In this document: positions 1-5,024 of the stretch, in pieces
Position numbering within the stretch: position 1 is the first letter of the stretch
How the letters are laid out: each line of letters begins with the position of its first letter
Assembly: GCA_900758955.1 (NCBI GenBank)
Contig: CAAETL010000207.1
Location: 1 to 5,094 of the forward strand
Length of the DNA stretch: 5,094 bases
From: an uncultured Oscillospiraceae bacterium
Lineage (GTDB): Bacteria > Bacillota > Clostridia > Oscillospirales > Oscillospiraceae
Reading direction: 5' to 3'
Position numbers and translations under genes: made by a program
The notes under the pieces: model-generated
What the model saw: only the letters and a program-made list of their open reading frames with translations
Database searches by the model: none
What the model was told of the DNA's origin: nothing

Positions 1-104
1 GGATGAGGGGATTCCGGGTACTCCGGCTTCTCACCGGGAAAGAGGGTCAAAAGGGTCTGCTCTACCGCGTACTTCTCCCCGTGGCCGGAAAAGTATAGCT
101 TCAT
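1..104 (-). CDS. hemZ: Coproporphyrinogen dehydrogenase-like radical SAM protein (HemZ), N-terminal fragment
   Basis: Only the first 34 residues are inside the window; the gene continues past the left edge. The translation opens MKLYFSGHGEKYAVEQ and continues with LLTLFPGEKPEYP. This resembles the N-terminus of clostridial HemZ proteins, oxygen-independent coproporphyrinogen-oxidase-like radical SAM enzymes linked to heme biosynthesis. The radical SAM CxxxCxxC motif would lie outside the window, so the family is inferred from the N-terminus and from the gene order dtd / MBL hydrolase / hemZ, which I recall from other Clostridia. The ATG follows directly on the TAA of the upstream hydrolase with no gap. 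The nearest Shine-Dalgarno-like AGGA is about 16 nt upstream, which is too far to work well, so translational coupling to the hydrolase is likely. The open frame and start are clear; the exact name is less certain. Confidence 0.65.
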   Translation of the reverse strand, partial: MKLYFSGHGEKYAVEQTLLTLFPGEKPEYPESPH

Positions 105-722
105 TTACTTGCCCAGAGCTTCCTGCACAAAATAGTTGCGTTTCCGCTCCCGGTCCAGTGTGGTGGCGCCCTCGTGGCCGGGGAAGACCCGGTAGTCCCC
201 CGGCAGTTCCACCAGACGCTTCAGAGAAGAGAGCATCTGTCCATAGCTGCCCCCCGCAAAATCGGTGCGGCCGCAGGAGCCGGCGAAGAGGGTGTCCCCG
301 GCAAAGAGGCAATCCGCCACCTTTAAGACCACCGAGCCCGGTGAGTGGCCGGGGGTGCGCATCACCTGAATGGTGAGGCTTCCCAGGGTGAGGGTGTCTC
401 CCTCGTCATAGGTGTGCATGCCCTCGATGGGGGTCATCTGCATATAGTTCTGGGGAATGTTCTTCCAGTTGACCTCCCCCTTGTGGATATAAATTTCCGC
501 CTGGGGATAGCGGGCATGGATGGGGCCTACCGCCAGAACGTGGTCAAAGTGACCGTGGGTGAGCAGGATATAACGGGGGTCCAGCCCGGTTTCGGTCACG
601 GCCCGGGCGATCCGTTCCGCTTCGTCGCCGGGGTCCACAATGGCGCAGACCCCCGCCGTTTCATCACCGAAAATATAACAGTTGGTGCCGATCTGGCCCA
701 CTTGCAGGGATTTGATAATCAT
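105..722 (-). CDS. MBL-fold metallo-hydrolase, glyoxalase-II-like (YcbL type)
   Basis: A cytoplasmic protein of 205 residues, the usual size for short YcbL-like hydrolases that lack the extra C-terminal domain of true glyoxalase II. All zinc ligands of the metallo-beta-lactamase fold are visible: THGHFDH with H56, H58, D60 and H61, then H126 in TPGHSPGS, the bridging D143 in FAGDTLF, and H183 in FPGHEG. The sequence GSCGRTDF (149-156) is typical of the glyoxalase II / YcbL group. The family hydrolyses thioesters such as glutathione conjugates; the substrate here is unknown. The start is set by GGAGGA (727-732), four bases before the ATG. The frame stays open upstream to 773, but that extension would run through a terminator-like hairpin and has no ribosome site. 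The gene follows dtd after 171 nt, has its own promoter (854-882), and directly abuts the hemZ-like gene. Confidence 0.95.
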   Translation of the reverse strand: MIIKSLQVGQIGTNCYIFGDETAGVCAIVDPGDEAERIARAVTETGLDPRYILLTHGHFDHVLAVGPIHARYPQAEIYIHKGEVNWKNIPQNYMQMTPIEGMHTYDEGDTLTLGSLTIQVMRTPGHSPGSVVLKVADCLFAGDTLFAGSCGRTDFAGGSYGQMLSSLKRLVELPGDYRVFPGHEGATTLDRERKRNYFVQEALGK

Positions 723-847
723 ACGTTCCTCCAAAAGTAAGAAATAGGAAAAAGGGGGATGATCCCCCCTCAAACCGATAGGTCAACGTGCCCACCGTAT
801 CATTTTAAGAATGGATACCCGGAAAAGGGCCTGCAAGGGCCGGTCTT
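723..847 (-). promoter_or_regulatory. Candidate attenuated 5' leader of the MBL hydrolase / hemZ transcript
   Basis: This leader of about 125 nt runs from the predicted start of transcription to the hydrolase ATG. It contains a GC-rich segment with two copies of GGCCCTT. Next comes a hairpin in which GTAT/ATAC and CATT/AATG pair, with one bulged C and the loop CTTAA. It ends in the terminator-like hairpin at 749-770. The hairpin's ATGAT could instead pair with ATCAT in the terminator, a weak candidate for an alternative fold. I could not match it to a T-box or to any riboswitch class I know. The promoter and terminator are directly visible; the regulatory role is an inference. Confidence 0.45.
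749..770 (-). terminator. Intrinsic terminator or attenuator before the MBL hydrolase
   Basis: Read on the minus strand, GGGGGA pairs with TCCCCC across a three-base loop (TCA), and TTTTT follows at once. Six strong pairs and a U-tract have the form of a compact Rho-independent terminator. It lies about 27 nt before the hydrolase ATG and downstream of that gene's own promoter at 854-882. It would therefore stop both read-through from dtd and most transcripts from the local promoter, unless something prevents it forming. That placement suggests attenuation rather than simple end-of-gene termination. Confidence 0.65.
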
Positions 848-853
848 CCCGGT

Positions 854-882
854 ATGATACGACAGATCGGGATACGCGTCAA
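854..882 (-). promoter_or_regulatory. Sigma-A promoter for the MBL hydrolase / hemZ unit
   Basis: On the minus strand, TTGACG (877-882) is followed after exactly 17 bases by TATCAT (854-859). Each box differs from the consensus by one base. Transcription would start near 847. The -35 box begins 11 bases after the dtd stop codon, so the promoter sits wholly in the intergenic gap, which supports it as a real internal start site within the gene cluster. Confidence 0.7.
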
Positions 883-893
883 TGGAACAGTTT

Positions 894-1352
894 TCATGAT
901 GTGGGAAGAGGGGCGTCGCCCGTATCCAGAAGGATGGTGACAGGGCCGTCGTTCACGGAAGCTACCGCCATATCGGCCCCAAATTCTCCCCGCGCCACGG
1001 GAAAGCCTTTGGCCTCGCACGCCGCCAAAAAGGCCTCATACAGGGGGATGGCGGCAGCGGGCCTGGCGGCCTGGGTGAAGCCGGGGCGGCGGCTTTTGGC
1101 GTCGGCATACAGGGTAAACTGAGAAATCACCAGCAGGGCTCCGCCCACCGCCGCCAGATCCAAATTCATTTTACCGTCCTCATCGGAAAAAATCCGCAGG
1201 TTGCAAATTTTATTGGCCAGACGGACCGCCTGGTCCTGGGTATCCTCCAGGCCGATGCCCAGGAGCACCAGCAGTCCCTGGCCGATTTCTCCCCGCACCT
1301 GGCCTTCAATGGCGACAGAGGCGGAAGAGACCCGTGTTACAACAGCGCGCAT
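894..1352 (-). CDS. dtd: D-aminoacyl-tRNA deacylase
   Basis: This enzyme hydrolyses D-amino acids (and glycine mischarged on tRNA-Ala) from tRNA in the cytoplasm, recycling the tRNA and keeping D-residues out of proteins. The product has 152 residues, close to the 145 or so usual for the family, and is collinear with it throughout. It opens [13 protein letters not shown]. The active-site SQFTLYA lies at 77-83, with S77 and T80 at the same positions as in E. coli Dtd. The C-terminal NDGPVTI (134-140) holds the Gly136-Pro137 cis-proline pair that excludes L-aminoacyl substrates across the dimer interface. The start is fixed by AAGGAG (1359-1364), six bases from the ATG. The frame is open 35 codons further upstream, but that would overlap the preceding gene and has no ribosome site. 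It follows the racemase-fold gene after 55 nt with no visible terminator or promoter, so the two are probably cotranscribed. Confidence 0.97.
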   Translation of the reverse strand: MRAVVTRVSSASVAIEGQVRGEIGQGLLVLLGIGLEDTQDQAVRLANKICNLRIFSDEDGKMNLDLAAVGGALLVISQFTLYADAKSRRPGFTQAARPAAAIPLYEAFLAACEAKGFPVARGEFGADMAVASVNDGPVTILLDTGDAPLPTS

Positions 1353-1407
1353 GGTGGGCTCCTTTCTATCCGTCAAATAACTGCAAGCGGCTTTATTGGC
1401 ATGTTCC

Positions 1408-2466
1408 TTATCGGTATTCCCGCTGAAACCCCTTGGCAAACAAGGGGTCCAGATCAAACGTGACCGGGTCGCCCGCGCTGCATTTCACCTTGGTAACGTC
1501 CAGCAGAATTTCATACGGTCCGATGCCGCCTAAAACCTTTACCTTTTGCCCGTTCACCCGAAAGGGGAGGGGGGAAGGCGTTCTGCCCAGCAGGCGCGCC
1601 CAAAACCCCTCCCGCCGGGCGGGCAGGCGCAGGCCGACGCCGTTGAGAAATCCCGCTGAGATCCCAGCGACCCGGGTGGGCGCTTTTAATGTGACAGGGT
1701 CCGCCTCCCCAATGGTGATGCCTTGGGGCAGCCACCGCGGTTCCTCCAGCGGCGCCTCCCCCGTCCCAATGGGAATCAGACGGTCCCGGCGGGGACGGCA
1801 GCCTCGGCCCAGCAGACTCCGGCCCACCCGCACGCCGTTGACCTCTTCCAGGGTAAGGCAGGCGTCGTCGGAGACGTGAACCGCGCCGGTTTCATACCCC
1901 GCGCCGCGAATGCTCTCCAGCATCTGGCGAAAGGCCAGGAGCTGCGCCTCGGAGGGGGCCCGGGTTTTGGGGTCGCCTCGAATCTGGGTGTACACCCCGG
2001 AGAAGGCCACGTTGGGCAGATAGTGGTAAAGGGACAGCACCTTCTCCCTGTCCTCCGGGAGAAATCCCCCCCAGCCGGATCCGGCGTCCAGACGGATCTG
2101 GGCCTCCAAAACCGTGGCCCGTTCCTCAGCCAGGGCGTTGAGCGCCATGCCGCCGTCGTAAGAGGCGACGGTGAAGATTACGTTGAGGTCGGCCAGCTCG
2201 ATCAGCTCCCCCCGGCTGGCGGCGGGGGCGAGCATGAGGATTTCCTCCTCCAAAAACCCCGCGGCCCGCAGGCGGCGGATCTCGTCCACGTCCCAGAGGG
2301 CAAAGCTGGATACGCCGTCCTCCCGGAGCAGCTTGGCAAGTTCTATTAGCCCCGCCCCGCCCCCGTCGGCGCTGAGAACGGCATAGATGGCCGCCCCGGC
2401 AGCCCGCTCCTTGAGCGCCGAGAGATTGTGCTTTAAGTCCAGCGTATCCAGGATCAGCTTTCGCAT
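1408..2466 (-). CDS. Alanine racemase-fold protein lacking the catalytic residues (probable pseudoenzyme)
   Basis: A 352-residue protein, slightly shorter than usual alanine racemases, with the N-terminal barrel (about 1-230) and the C-terminal beta domain (about 235-352). Family landmarks can be aligned by eye: LDLKHNL (9-15), [12 protein letters not shown] (28-39), [11 protein letters not shown] (125-135), [10 protein letters not shown] (211-220), [11 protein letters not shown] (268-278) and [13 protein letters not shown] (313-325). At the key positions it has Ser32 for the PLP-binding lysine, Gly36 for the following Tyr, Trp132 for the Arg of TGMGRxG, Gln161 for the active-site His after GVYT, Phe273 for the second catalytic base (the Tyr of GYADG), and Pro-Tyr-Glu for Met-Asp-Gln. 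PLP racemization therefore seems impossible, yet the frame is intact and has a good GGAGG site (2472-2476), which argues for a conserved non-catalytic role. Function unknown; an amino-acid-binding or partner-protein role is speculation. It leads the transcript that includes dtd. Confidence 0.85.
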   Translation of the reverse strand: MRKLILDTLDLKHNLSALKERAAGAAIYAVLSADGGGAGLIELAKLLREDGVSSFALWDVDEIRRLRAAGFLEEEILMLAPAASRGELIELADLNVIFTVASYDGGMALNALAEERATVLEAQIRLDAGSGWGGFLPEDREKVLSLYHYLPNVAFSGVYTQIRGDPKTRAPSEAQLLAFRQMLESIRGAGYETGAVHVSDDACLTLEEVNGVRVGRSLLGRGCRPRRDRLIPIGTGEAPLEEPRWLPQGITIGEADPVTLKAPTRVAGISAGFLNGVGLRLPARREGFWARLLGRTPSPLPFRVNGQKVKVLGGIGPYEILLDVTKVKCSAGDPVTFDLDPLFAKGFQREYR

Positions 2467-2486
2467 AGCGGCCTCCGCGTTCTATC

Positions 2487-2505
2487 GGCCTCCCCGAGGG
2501 TGGCC
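2487..2505 (-). promoter_or_regulatory. Symmetric hairpin in the leader of the racemase-fold gene
   Basis: On the minus strand, GGCC and GGCC flank an A/A mismatch, and then CCC pairs with GGG over the loop TCG, giving an exactly symmetric 19-base structure. It ends 10 bases before the GGAGG ribosome site of the racemase-fold gene, inside a leader of about 100 nt. The same leader starts with TTACC, which can pair with GGTAA about 40 bases later. It also contains GCTTCCG, which can pair with CGGAGGC. The structures are visible; any control of translation is inferred. Confidence 0.3.
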
Positions 2506-2576
2506 TGGTTGCCTCCGCTTGGGCCTTACCGTTCGCAGGGAATGGGGCCTCGGAAGCGCTAATGATAGGTAACCCC

Positions 2577-2605
2577 AGTATACCGTTCCTTATTTCAATA
2601 GTCAA
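2577..2605 (-). promoter_or_regulatory. Sigma-A promoter for the racemase-fold gene and dtd
   Basis: On the minus strand, TTGACT (2600-2605), a 17-base spacer and TATACT (2577-2582) make a near-consensus sigma-A promoter. Transcription would start near 2570, leaving a leader of about 104 nt before the ATG at 2466. An 11-base palindrome, CCCATGATGGG (2609-2619), lies just upstream of the -35 box and could be an operator, but it is short. Confidence 0.75.
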
Positions 2606-2677
2606 GGACCCATGATGGGAGGAGATCAAAACGCGGAAATTAACCCGGTTAGCAGATATATCCGGGAACAGCTTCTC

Positions 2678-2706
2678 TATACAATTTCGGTAAAATGTGC
2701 TAAACT
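2678..2706 (+). promoter_or_regulatory. Probable extended -10 promoter for the small membrane-anchored protein gene
   Basis: TATACA (2678-2683) is followed after 17 bases by TAAACT (2701-2706), with TGC (2698-2700) directly before it as an extended -10 element. Both boxes are imperfect, but the spacing and the TG dinucleotide fit. The promoter would begin transcription near 2713, about 50 nt before the ATG at 2766. It diverges from the promoter at 2577-2605; the region between the two is AT-rich and holds no gene. Confidence 0.5.
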
Positions 2707-2745
2707 ATTTGCAACAAGCAGAGCGGATGACTTGGAGATGCAACC

Positions 2746-2769
2746 ATGGAGAAAGGAAGTGAGCCATGA
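2746..2769 (+). CDS. Possible seven-codon upstream reading frame (MEKGSEP)
   Basis: ATG at 2746 opens seven codons, and the TGA stop (2767-2769) overlaps the ATG of the next gene as ATGA. A GGAG lies at 2734-2737, eight bases before this ATG. The frame's own codons supply the AGGAAG that serves the downstream start. This arrangement would suit termination-reinitiation coupling, but so short a frame can arise by chance. Confidence 0.25.
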   Translation: MEKGSEP

Positions 2770-3206
2770 AGAGAAGTTTTGTTCCAGCGGGCATTTTTGT
2801 TCTCGTGTTGGTGCTGGCCGCGGTGACGATGAAAATTTATGTTAAGTATGAGTATCAAAGCGCCATGGAGCAATTGGACCGTGTGGAGGCGGTTTTCTCT
2901 GTGCGGGAGGATAAGACGGAGAATTGGTATGGCTTGTCCGATCCGGAAATCCAGGTGGCCCTTGCGGGGTTTTTGCAGGATGCCCTGGCCCTGGACAAAA
3001 GCGTGAACGGAGACCCGAAGCCCATGCCGTCGGAGGGCGGATCCTATGGGGTCAACGGGGCGGGGGGCGTCACCCTCCTAGTCTCCGCCGCGGACCCAAC
3101 CATTTGTTACATTAGAGGCCGCATTTTTACGCATTATCTGACTGGCGGCGAGGCCGTCGTGACATACCTGTCCCAATTGACGGAGAGCCTGGCCGCAAAG
3201 CTCTAG
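2766..3206 (+). CDS. Small membrane-anchored protein of unknown function
   Basis: I do not recognise this 146-residue protein. It begins with a short basic start (MKR) and one hydrophobic segment (about 5-22, rich in V, L and A) with no lipobox cysteine, then charged residues. It is therefore probably a membrane-anchored protein with its body outside the cell, or one carrying a non-cleaved signal. The soluble part begins with a likely helix (28-48), then a mixed region with SDPEIQVALAGFLQDAL (58-74). A Gly/Pro/Ser-rich stretch follows (82-101), then a strand-like VTLLVSAADPTICYIRGRIF (102-121). It ends in an amphipathic helix (128-146). Only one Cys (C114) is present. The start is supported by AGGAAG (2754-2759), six bases from the ATG. 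It is transcribed alone, away from the racemase-fold gene. Coding is likely from the ribosome site, the protein-like composition and the membrane segment. Its role is unknown. Confidence 0.75.
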   Translation: MKRSFVPAGIFVLVLVLAAVTMKIYVKYEYQSAMEQLDRVEAVFSVREDKTENWYGLSDPEIQVALAGFLQDALALDKSVNGDPKPMPSEGGSYGVNGAGGVTLLVSAADPTICYIRGRIFTHYLTGGEAVVTYLSQLTESLAAKL

Positions 3207-3243
3207 GGTTTCGGGGCGGTCAGAGAGCGTGGGGAGGAGGTCT

Positions 3244-3263
3244 CCGGTTGGCACAGTTACCGG
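3244..3263 (+). repeat. Inverted repeat CCGGT / ACCGG
   Basis: CCGGT (3244-3248) and ACCGG (3259-3263) form a perfect five-pair stem around the ten-base loop TGGCACAGTT. It lies 37 nt after the stop codon of the small membrane protein gene and 12 nt before a second, longer inverted repeat. Confidence 0.5.
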
Positions 3264-3275
3264 GATTGTAAGGTT

Positions 3276-3307
3276 ATGAGAGGCCGGCCGAAGAAGCGAC
3301 CTCTCAT
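3276..3307 (+). terminator. Eight-pair inverted repeat, possible transcript end of the small membrane protein gene
   Basis: ATGAGAGG (3276-3283) and CCTCTCAT (3300-3307) are perfect complements around a 16-base loop beginning CCGGCC. The position after the last gene of the unit suits a terminator or a 3'-end stabilising structure. However, what follows (TGCTTTGTGG) is a poor T-tract and the loop is long, so it may instead be part of a structured RNA or a protein-binding site. Confidence 0.35.
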
Positions 3308-3368
3308 TGCTTTGTGGATTGAGCCCTGAGGATCACACAAGGGGGGATGCCGGTCCCAAGGACGTAGG

Positions 3369-3397
3369 TTGAATTCTTAAAAAAAGAATGATATACT
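3369..3397 (+). promoter_or_regulatory. Sigma-A promoter for miaB, with an inverted repeat in the spacer
   Basis: TTGAAT (3369-3374), a 17-base spacer and TATACT (3392-3397) form a strong sigma-A promoter in an AT-rich island. Transcription would start near 3404. The spacer is almost filled by ATTCTT (3373-3378), five A bases, and AAGAAT (3384-3389), a perfect six-base inverted repeat. A repressor bound there would block polymerase, so it is an operator candidate; the A-run may instead simply bend the DNA. Confidence 0.75.
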
Positions 3398-3403
3398 ATA
3401 AAA

Positions 3404-3569
3404 TTATTTCTGTGTCAATCTGCATGGCCAACGTTTGAAATGAGCGGCTTGCGTGAGGATGGGAAAACCGCCCCCCGGGGCAGGGGAATCACAAGCCGCT
3501 TGCCGCACTGGCAGCAGGCGCGCAACTGGATTCAGGCCAGGGGCCTGACACACGATCGGAGGAATGGGA
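3404..3569 (+). promoter_or_regulatory. Structured 5' leader of miaB with three hairpins
   Basis: About 165 nt lie between the promoter and the miaB start. The first structure pairs AGCGGCTTG (3443-3451) with CAAGCCGCT (3492-3500), nine perfect pairs. After a CG bulge, TGA/TCA adds three more, and a GC-rich inner arm (GCCC/GGGC, 3470-3481) completes it. A small stem, TGCC/GGCA (3501-3513), follows. A third pairs TCAGGCC with GGCCTGA over the loop AGG (3532-3548), ending nine bases before the ribosome site. None has a T-tract, so control would be at translation or RNA stability. I found no match to a known riboswitch class. A frame from 3440 crosses the leader without a ribosome site and is not believed. 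Confidence 0.45.
3558..3563 (+). promoter_or_regulatory. Ribosome binding site that decides the miaB start
   Basis: The GGAGGA here touches the ATG at 3564, leaving only one base after GGAGG, too close for initiation. The in-frame TTG at 3570 stands seven bases after GGAGG, the optimal distance. The TTG is therefore the likelier start, shortening the product by two residues. Confidence 0.65.
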
Positions 3570-4985
3570 TTGAGACAAGATACCGCCCGCATCTCCTCAG
3601 AGGAGATTGCTCATGAATTGGAGACCTGCGACCGGGTCCGCCGCCTGCTGGATTCCCGCACCGGCCCGCGCCTTGCCTGTGTGGATACCTATGGCTGTCA
3701 GCAGAACGAGGCCGATTCCGAGCGGATTCGGGGCTTTTTGTCCCGCATGGGCTATGGGTTTACCCAGGATGCCCACGAGGCCGACCTGGTGCTGCTGAAC
3801 ACCTGCGCCATCCGGGAACATGCCGAACATCGGGTGCTGGGGAATGTGGGCGCGCTGGTGCACACCAAACGCAAAAATCCCCGGCAGATTATCGCGGTGT
3901 GCGGCTGCATGGCCCAGGAGGAGCACGTGGCCCAGAAACTGAAGTCCTCCTACCCCCATGTGGATCTGGTTTTTGGCCCCCATATGCTGTGGCGGTTTCC
4001 CTCTCTCCTGGCCAAGGTGCTGGAGGACGGCGGGCGGATTTTTTCCCATGAAGACACGCCGGGCGCCATCGCCGAGGGCATTCCGGTGGTGCGGCAGAGC
4101 AAGCTGAAGGCCTGGGTCTCCATCATGTACGGCTGCAACAACTTCTGCACCTACTGTATTGTCCCTTACGTTCGAGGCCGGGAACGCAGCCGCCTGCCCC
4201 AGGACATTTTAGCGGAAATCCGCCAACTGGCCCAGGAGGGATATAAGGATATCACCCTGTTGGGGCAGAACGTGAATTCCTACGGCAAGGACCTGCCGGA
4301 GCCCGTCACCTTCGCCTGGCTCTTGGAGCAGGCGGCGTCGATTCCGGGGGATTTTCTCCTGCGCTTTATGACCAGCCACCCCAAGGACGCCTCGGAGGAG
4401 CTCTTTGACGTGATGGCCCGCTGTGAGAAAGTGGCGCCGCACTTCCATCTTCCTGTGCAGGCGGGGAGCAGCCGTGTGCTGGCCGCCATGAACCGCCGGT
4501 ATACCCGGGAAAAGTATCTGGAACAGGTGGCCGCCCTCCGGACGCGGGTGCCCCAGGTGGTGCTCACCTCGGATATCATTGTGGGATTTCCCGGGGAAAC
4601 CCAGGAGGAGTTTGAGGAGACCATGACCCTGCTGGAAACTGTGGAATACGACGCGCTGTTTACCTTTCTCTTTTCGCCCCGGGAGGGGACCCCGGCGGCA
4701 AAGCTTCCCGATCCCATGCCCATGGAGCGGAAGAAAGAGAACTTTCAGCGCCTGGTGGACCTGCAAAACGAGATCTCCGCCCGTAAGCACCAGGCGTACG
4801 TGGGCCAAACCCTTCGCTGCCTGATCGACGGCAGGGAGGAGGGCAGCGGCCTTCTCACCGGGCGTACCCCGGGAGGACGTCTGGTACGGCTGGAGGGGGA
4901 GGAGAGCCTTGTGGGCCAGTTTATTCCTGTGACCATACAAAAGGCATCTACCTGGGCGCTGATGGGAGAGCAAAGCCCCAGCTAA
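3570..4985 (+). CDS. miaB: tRNA-2-methylthio-N6-dimethylallyladenosine synthase (MiaB)
   Basis: This radical SAM methylthiotransferase converts i6A37 to ms2i6A37 in tRNAs that read UNN codons, steadying codon pairing. The product has 471 residues from the TTG start (473 from ATG 3564), normal for the family. The N-terminal UPF0004 domain (about 34-150) holds the three cysteines of the sulfur-donating cluster: C43 in DTYGCQQNEAD, C79 in NTCAIREH and C113 in CGCMAQE. The radical SAM domain has CNNFCTYC with C189, C193 and C196, followed by IVPYVRGRERSR, a MiaB signature. Then come TLLGQNVNSYG, FHLPVQAGSS and DIIVGFPGET. A TRAM domain for tRNA binding occupies about 405-468. The REHAE and VRGRERSR forms fit MiaB rather than MtaB or RimO. 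All key residues are intact. It has its own promoter and a long structured leader, and an MBL-fold gene follows after 39 nt. Confidence 0.97.
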   Translation: MRQDTARISSEEIAHELETCDRVRRLLDSRTGPRLACVDTYGCQQNEADSERIRGFLSRMGYGFTQDAHEADLVLLNTCAIREHAEHRVLGNVGALVHTKRKNPRQIIAVCGCMAQEEHVAQKLKSSYPHVDLVFGPHMLWRFPSLLAKVLEDGGRIFSHEDTPGAIAEGIPVVRQSKLKAWVSIMYGCNNFCTYCIVPYVRGRERSRLPQDILAEIRQLAQEGYKDITLLGQNVNSYGKDLPEPVTFAWLLEQAASIPGDFLLRFMTSHPKDASEELFDVMARCEKVAPHFHLPVQAGSSRVLAAMNRRYTREKYLEQVAALRTRVPQVVLTSDIIVGFPGETQEEFEETMTLLETVEYDALFTFLFSPREGTPAAKLPDPMPMERKKENFQRLVDLQNEISARKHQAYVGQTLRCLIDGREEGSGLLTGRTPGGRLVRLEGEESLVGQFIPVTIQKASTWALMGEQSPS

Positions 4986-5024
4986 GGAACGCCCCCATTC
5001 TGATACGAAGGAGTAACAATACGG

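Larger units (their letters stand above)
3207..3368. other. Gene-free stretch with inverted repeats
   Basis: No convincing reading frame with a ribosome site is present on either strand here. The stretch holds two clear inverted repeats (3244-3263 and 3276-3307) and a weaker four-pair one (GGGA/TCCC, about 3345-3358). None is followed by a proper T-tract. It separates the small membrane protein gene from the miaB promoter and may hold its transcript end or a small structured RNA. Neither can be shown from sequence alone. Confidence 0.5.

Noticed and set aside
723..847. T-box riboswitch, suggested by GGTGGGCACG on the minus strand near 784-793 followed by a terminator
   Set aside because: The conserved T-box sequence is matched only partly, the leader is too short for a normal Stem I with specifier loop, and the downstream genes are not amino-acid related.
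1353..1407. Possible separate promoter for dtd, from a TTGACG on the minus strand
   Set aside because: No -10 box is found at 16-18 bases; that position falls on the ribosome site and start codon of dtd.
2612..2845. Plus-strand 77-codon frame starting ATGATG upstream of the small membrane protein gene
   Set aside because: Its start lies upstream of the predicted promoter, it overlaps the better-supported gene by 80 bases in another frame, and its sequence has no domain features.
3430..3500. Cobalamin or c-di-GMP riboswitch before miaB
   Set aside because: The conserved B12-box and the c-di-GMP core sequences are absent; only generic GC-rich hairpins are seen.
3564..3566. ATG at 3564 as the miaB start
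   Set aside because: It lies one base after GGAGG, which is too close for initiation; the TTG at 3570 has the right spacing.
3404..3592. Minus-strand 62-codon frame overlapping the miaB leader and start
   Set aside because: It is antisense to the strong promoter and leader, has no ribosome site, and its Pro/Arg-rich sequence is what GC-rich shadow frames usually give.
3440..3612. Plus-strand frame of about 58 codons from ATG 3440 across the miaB leader
   Set aside because: No ribosome site precedes it, its translation is rich in Arg and unlike a folded protein, and it runs into the miaB start in another frame. The leader's hairpins explain the sequence better.
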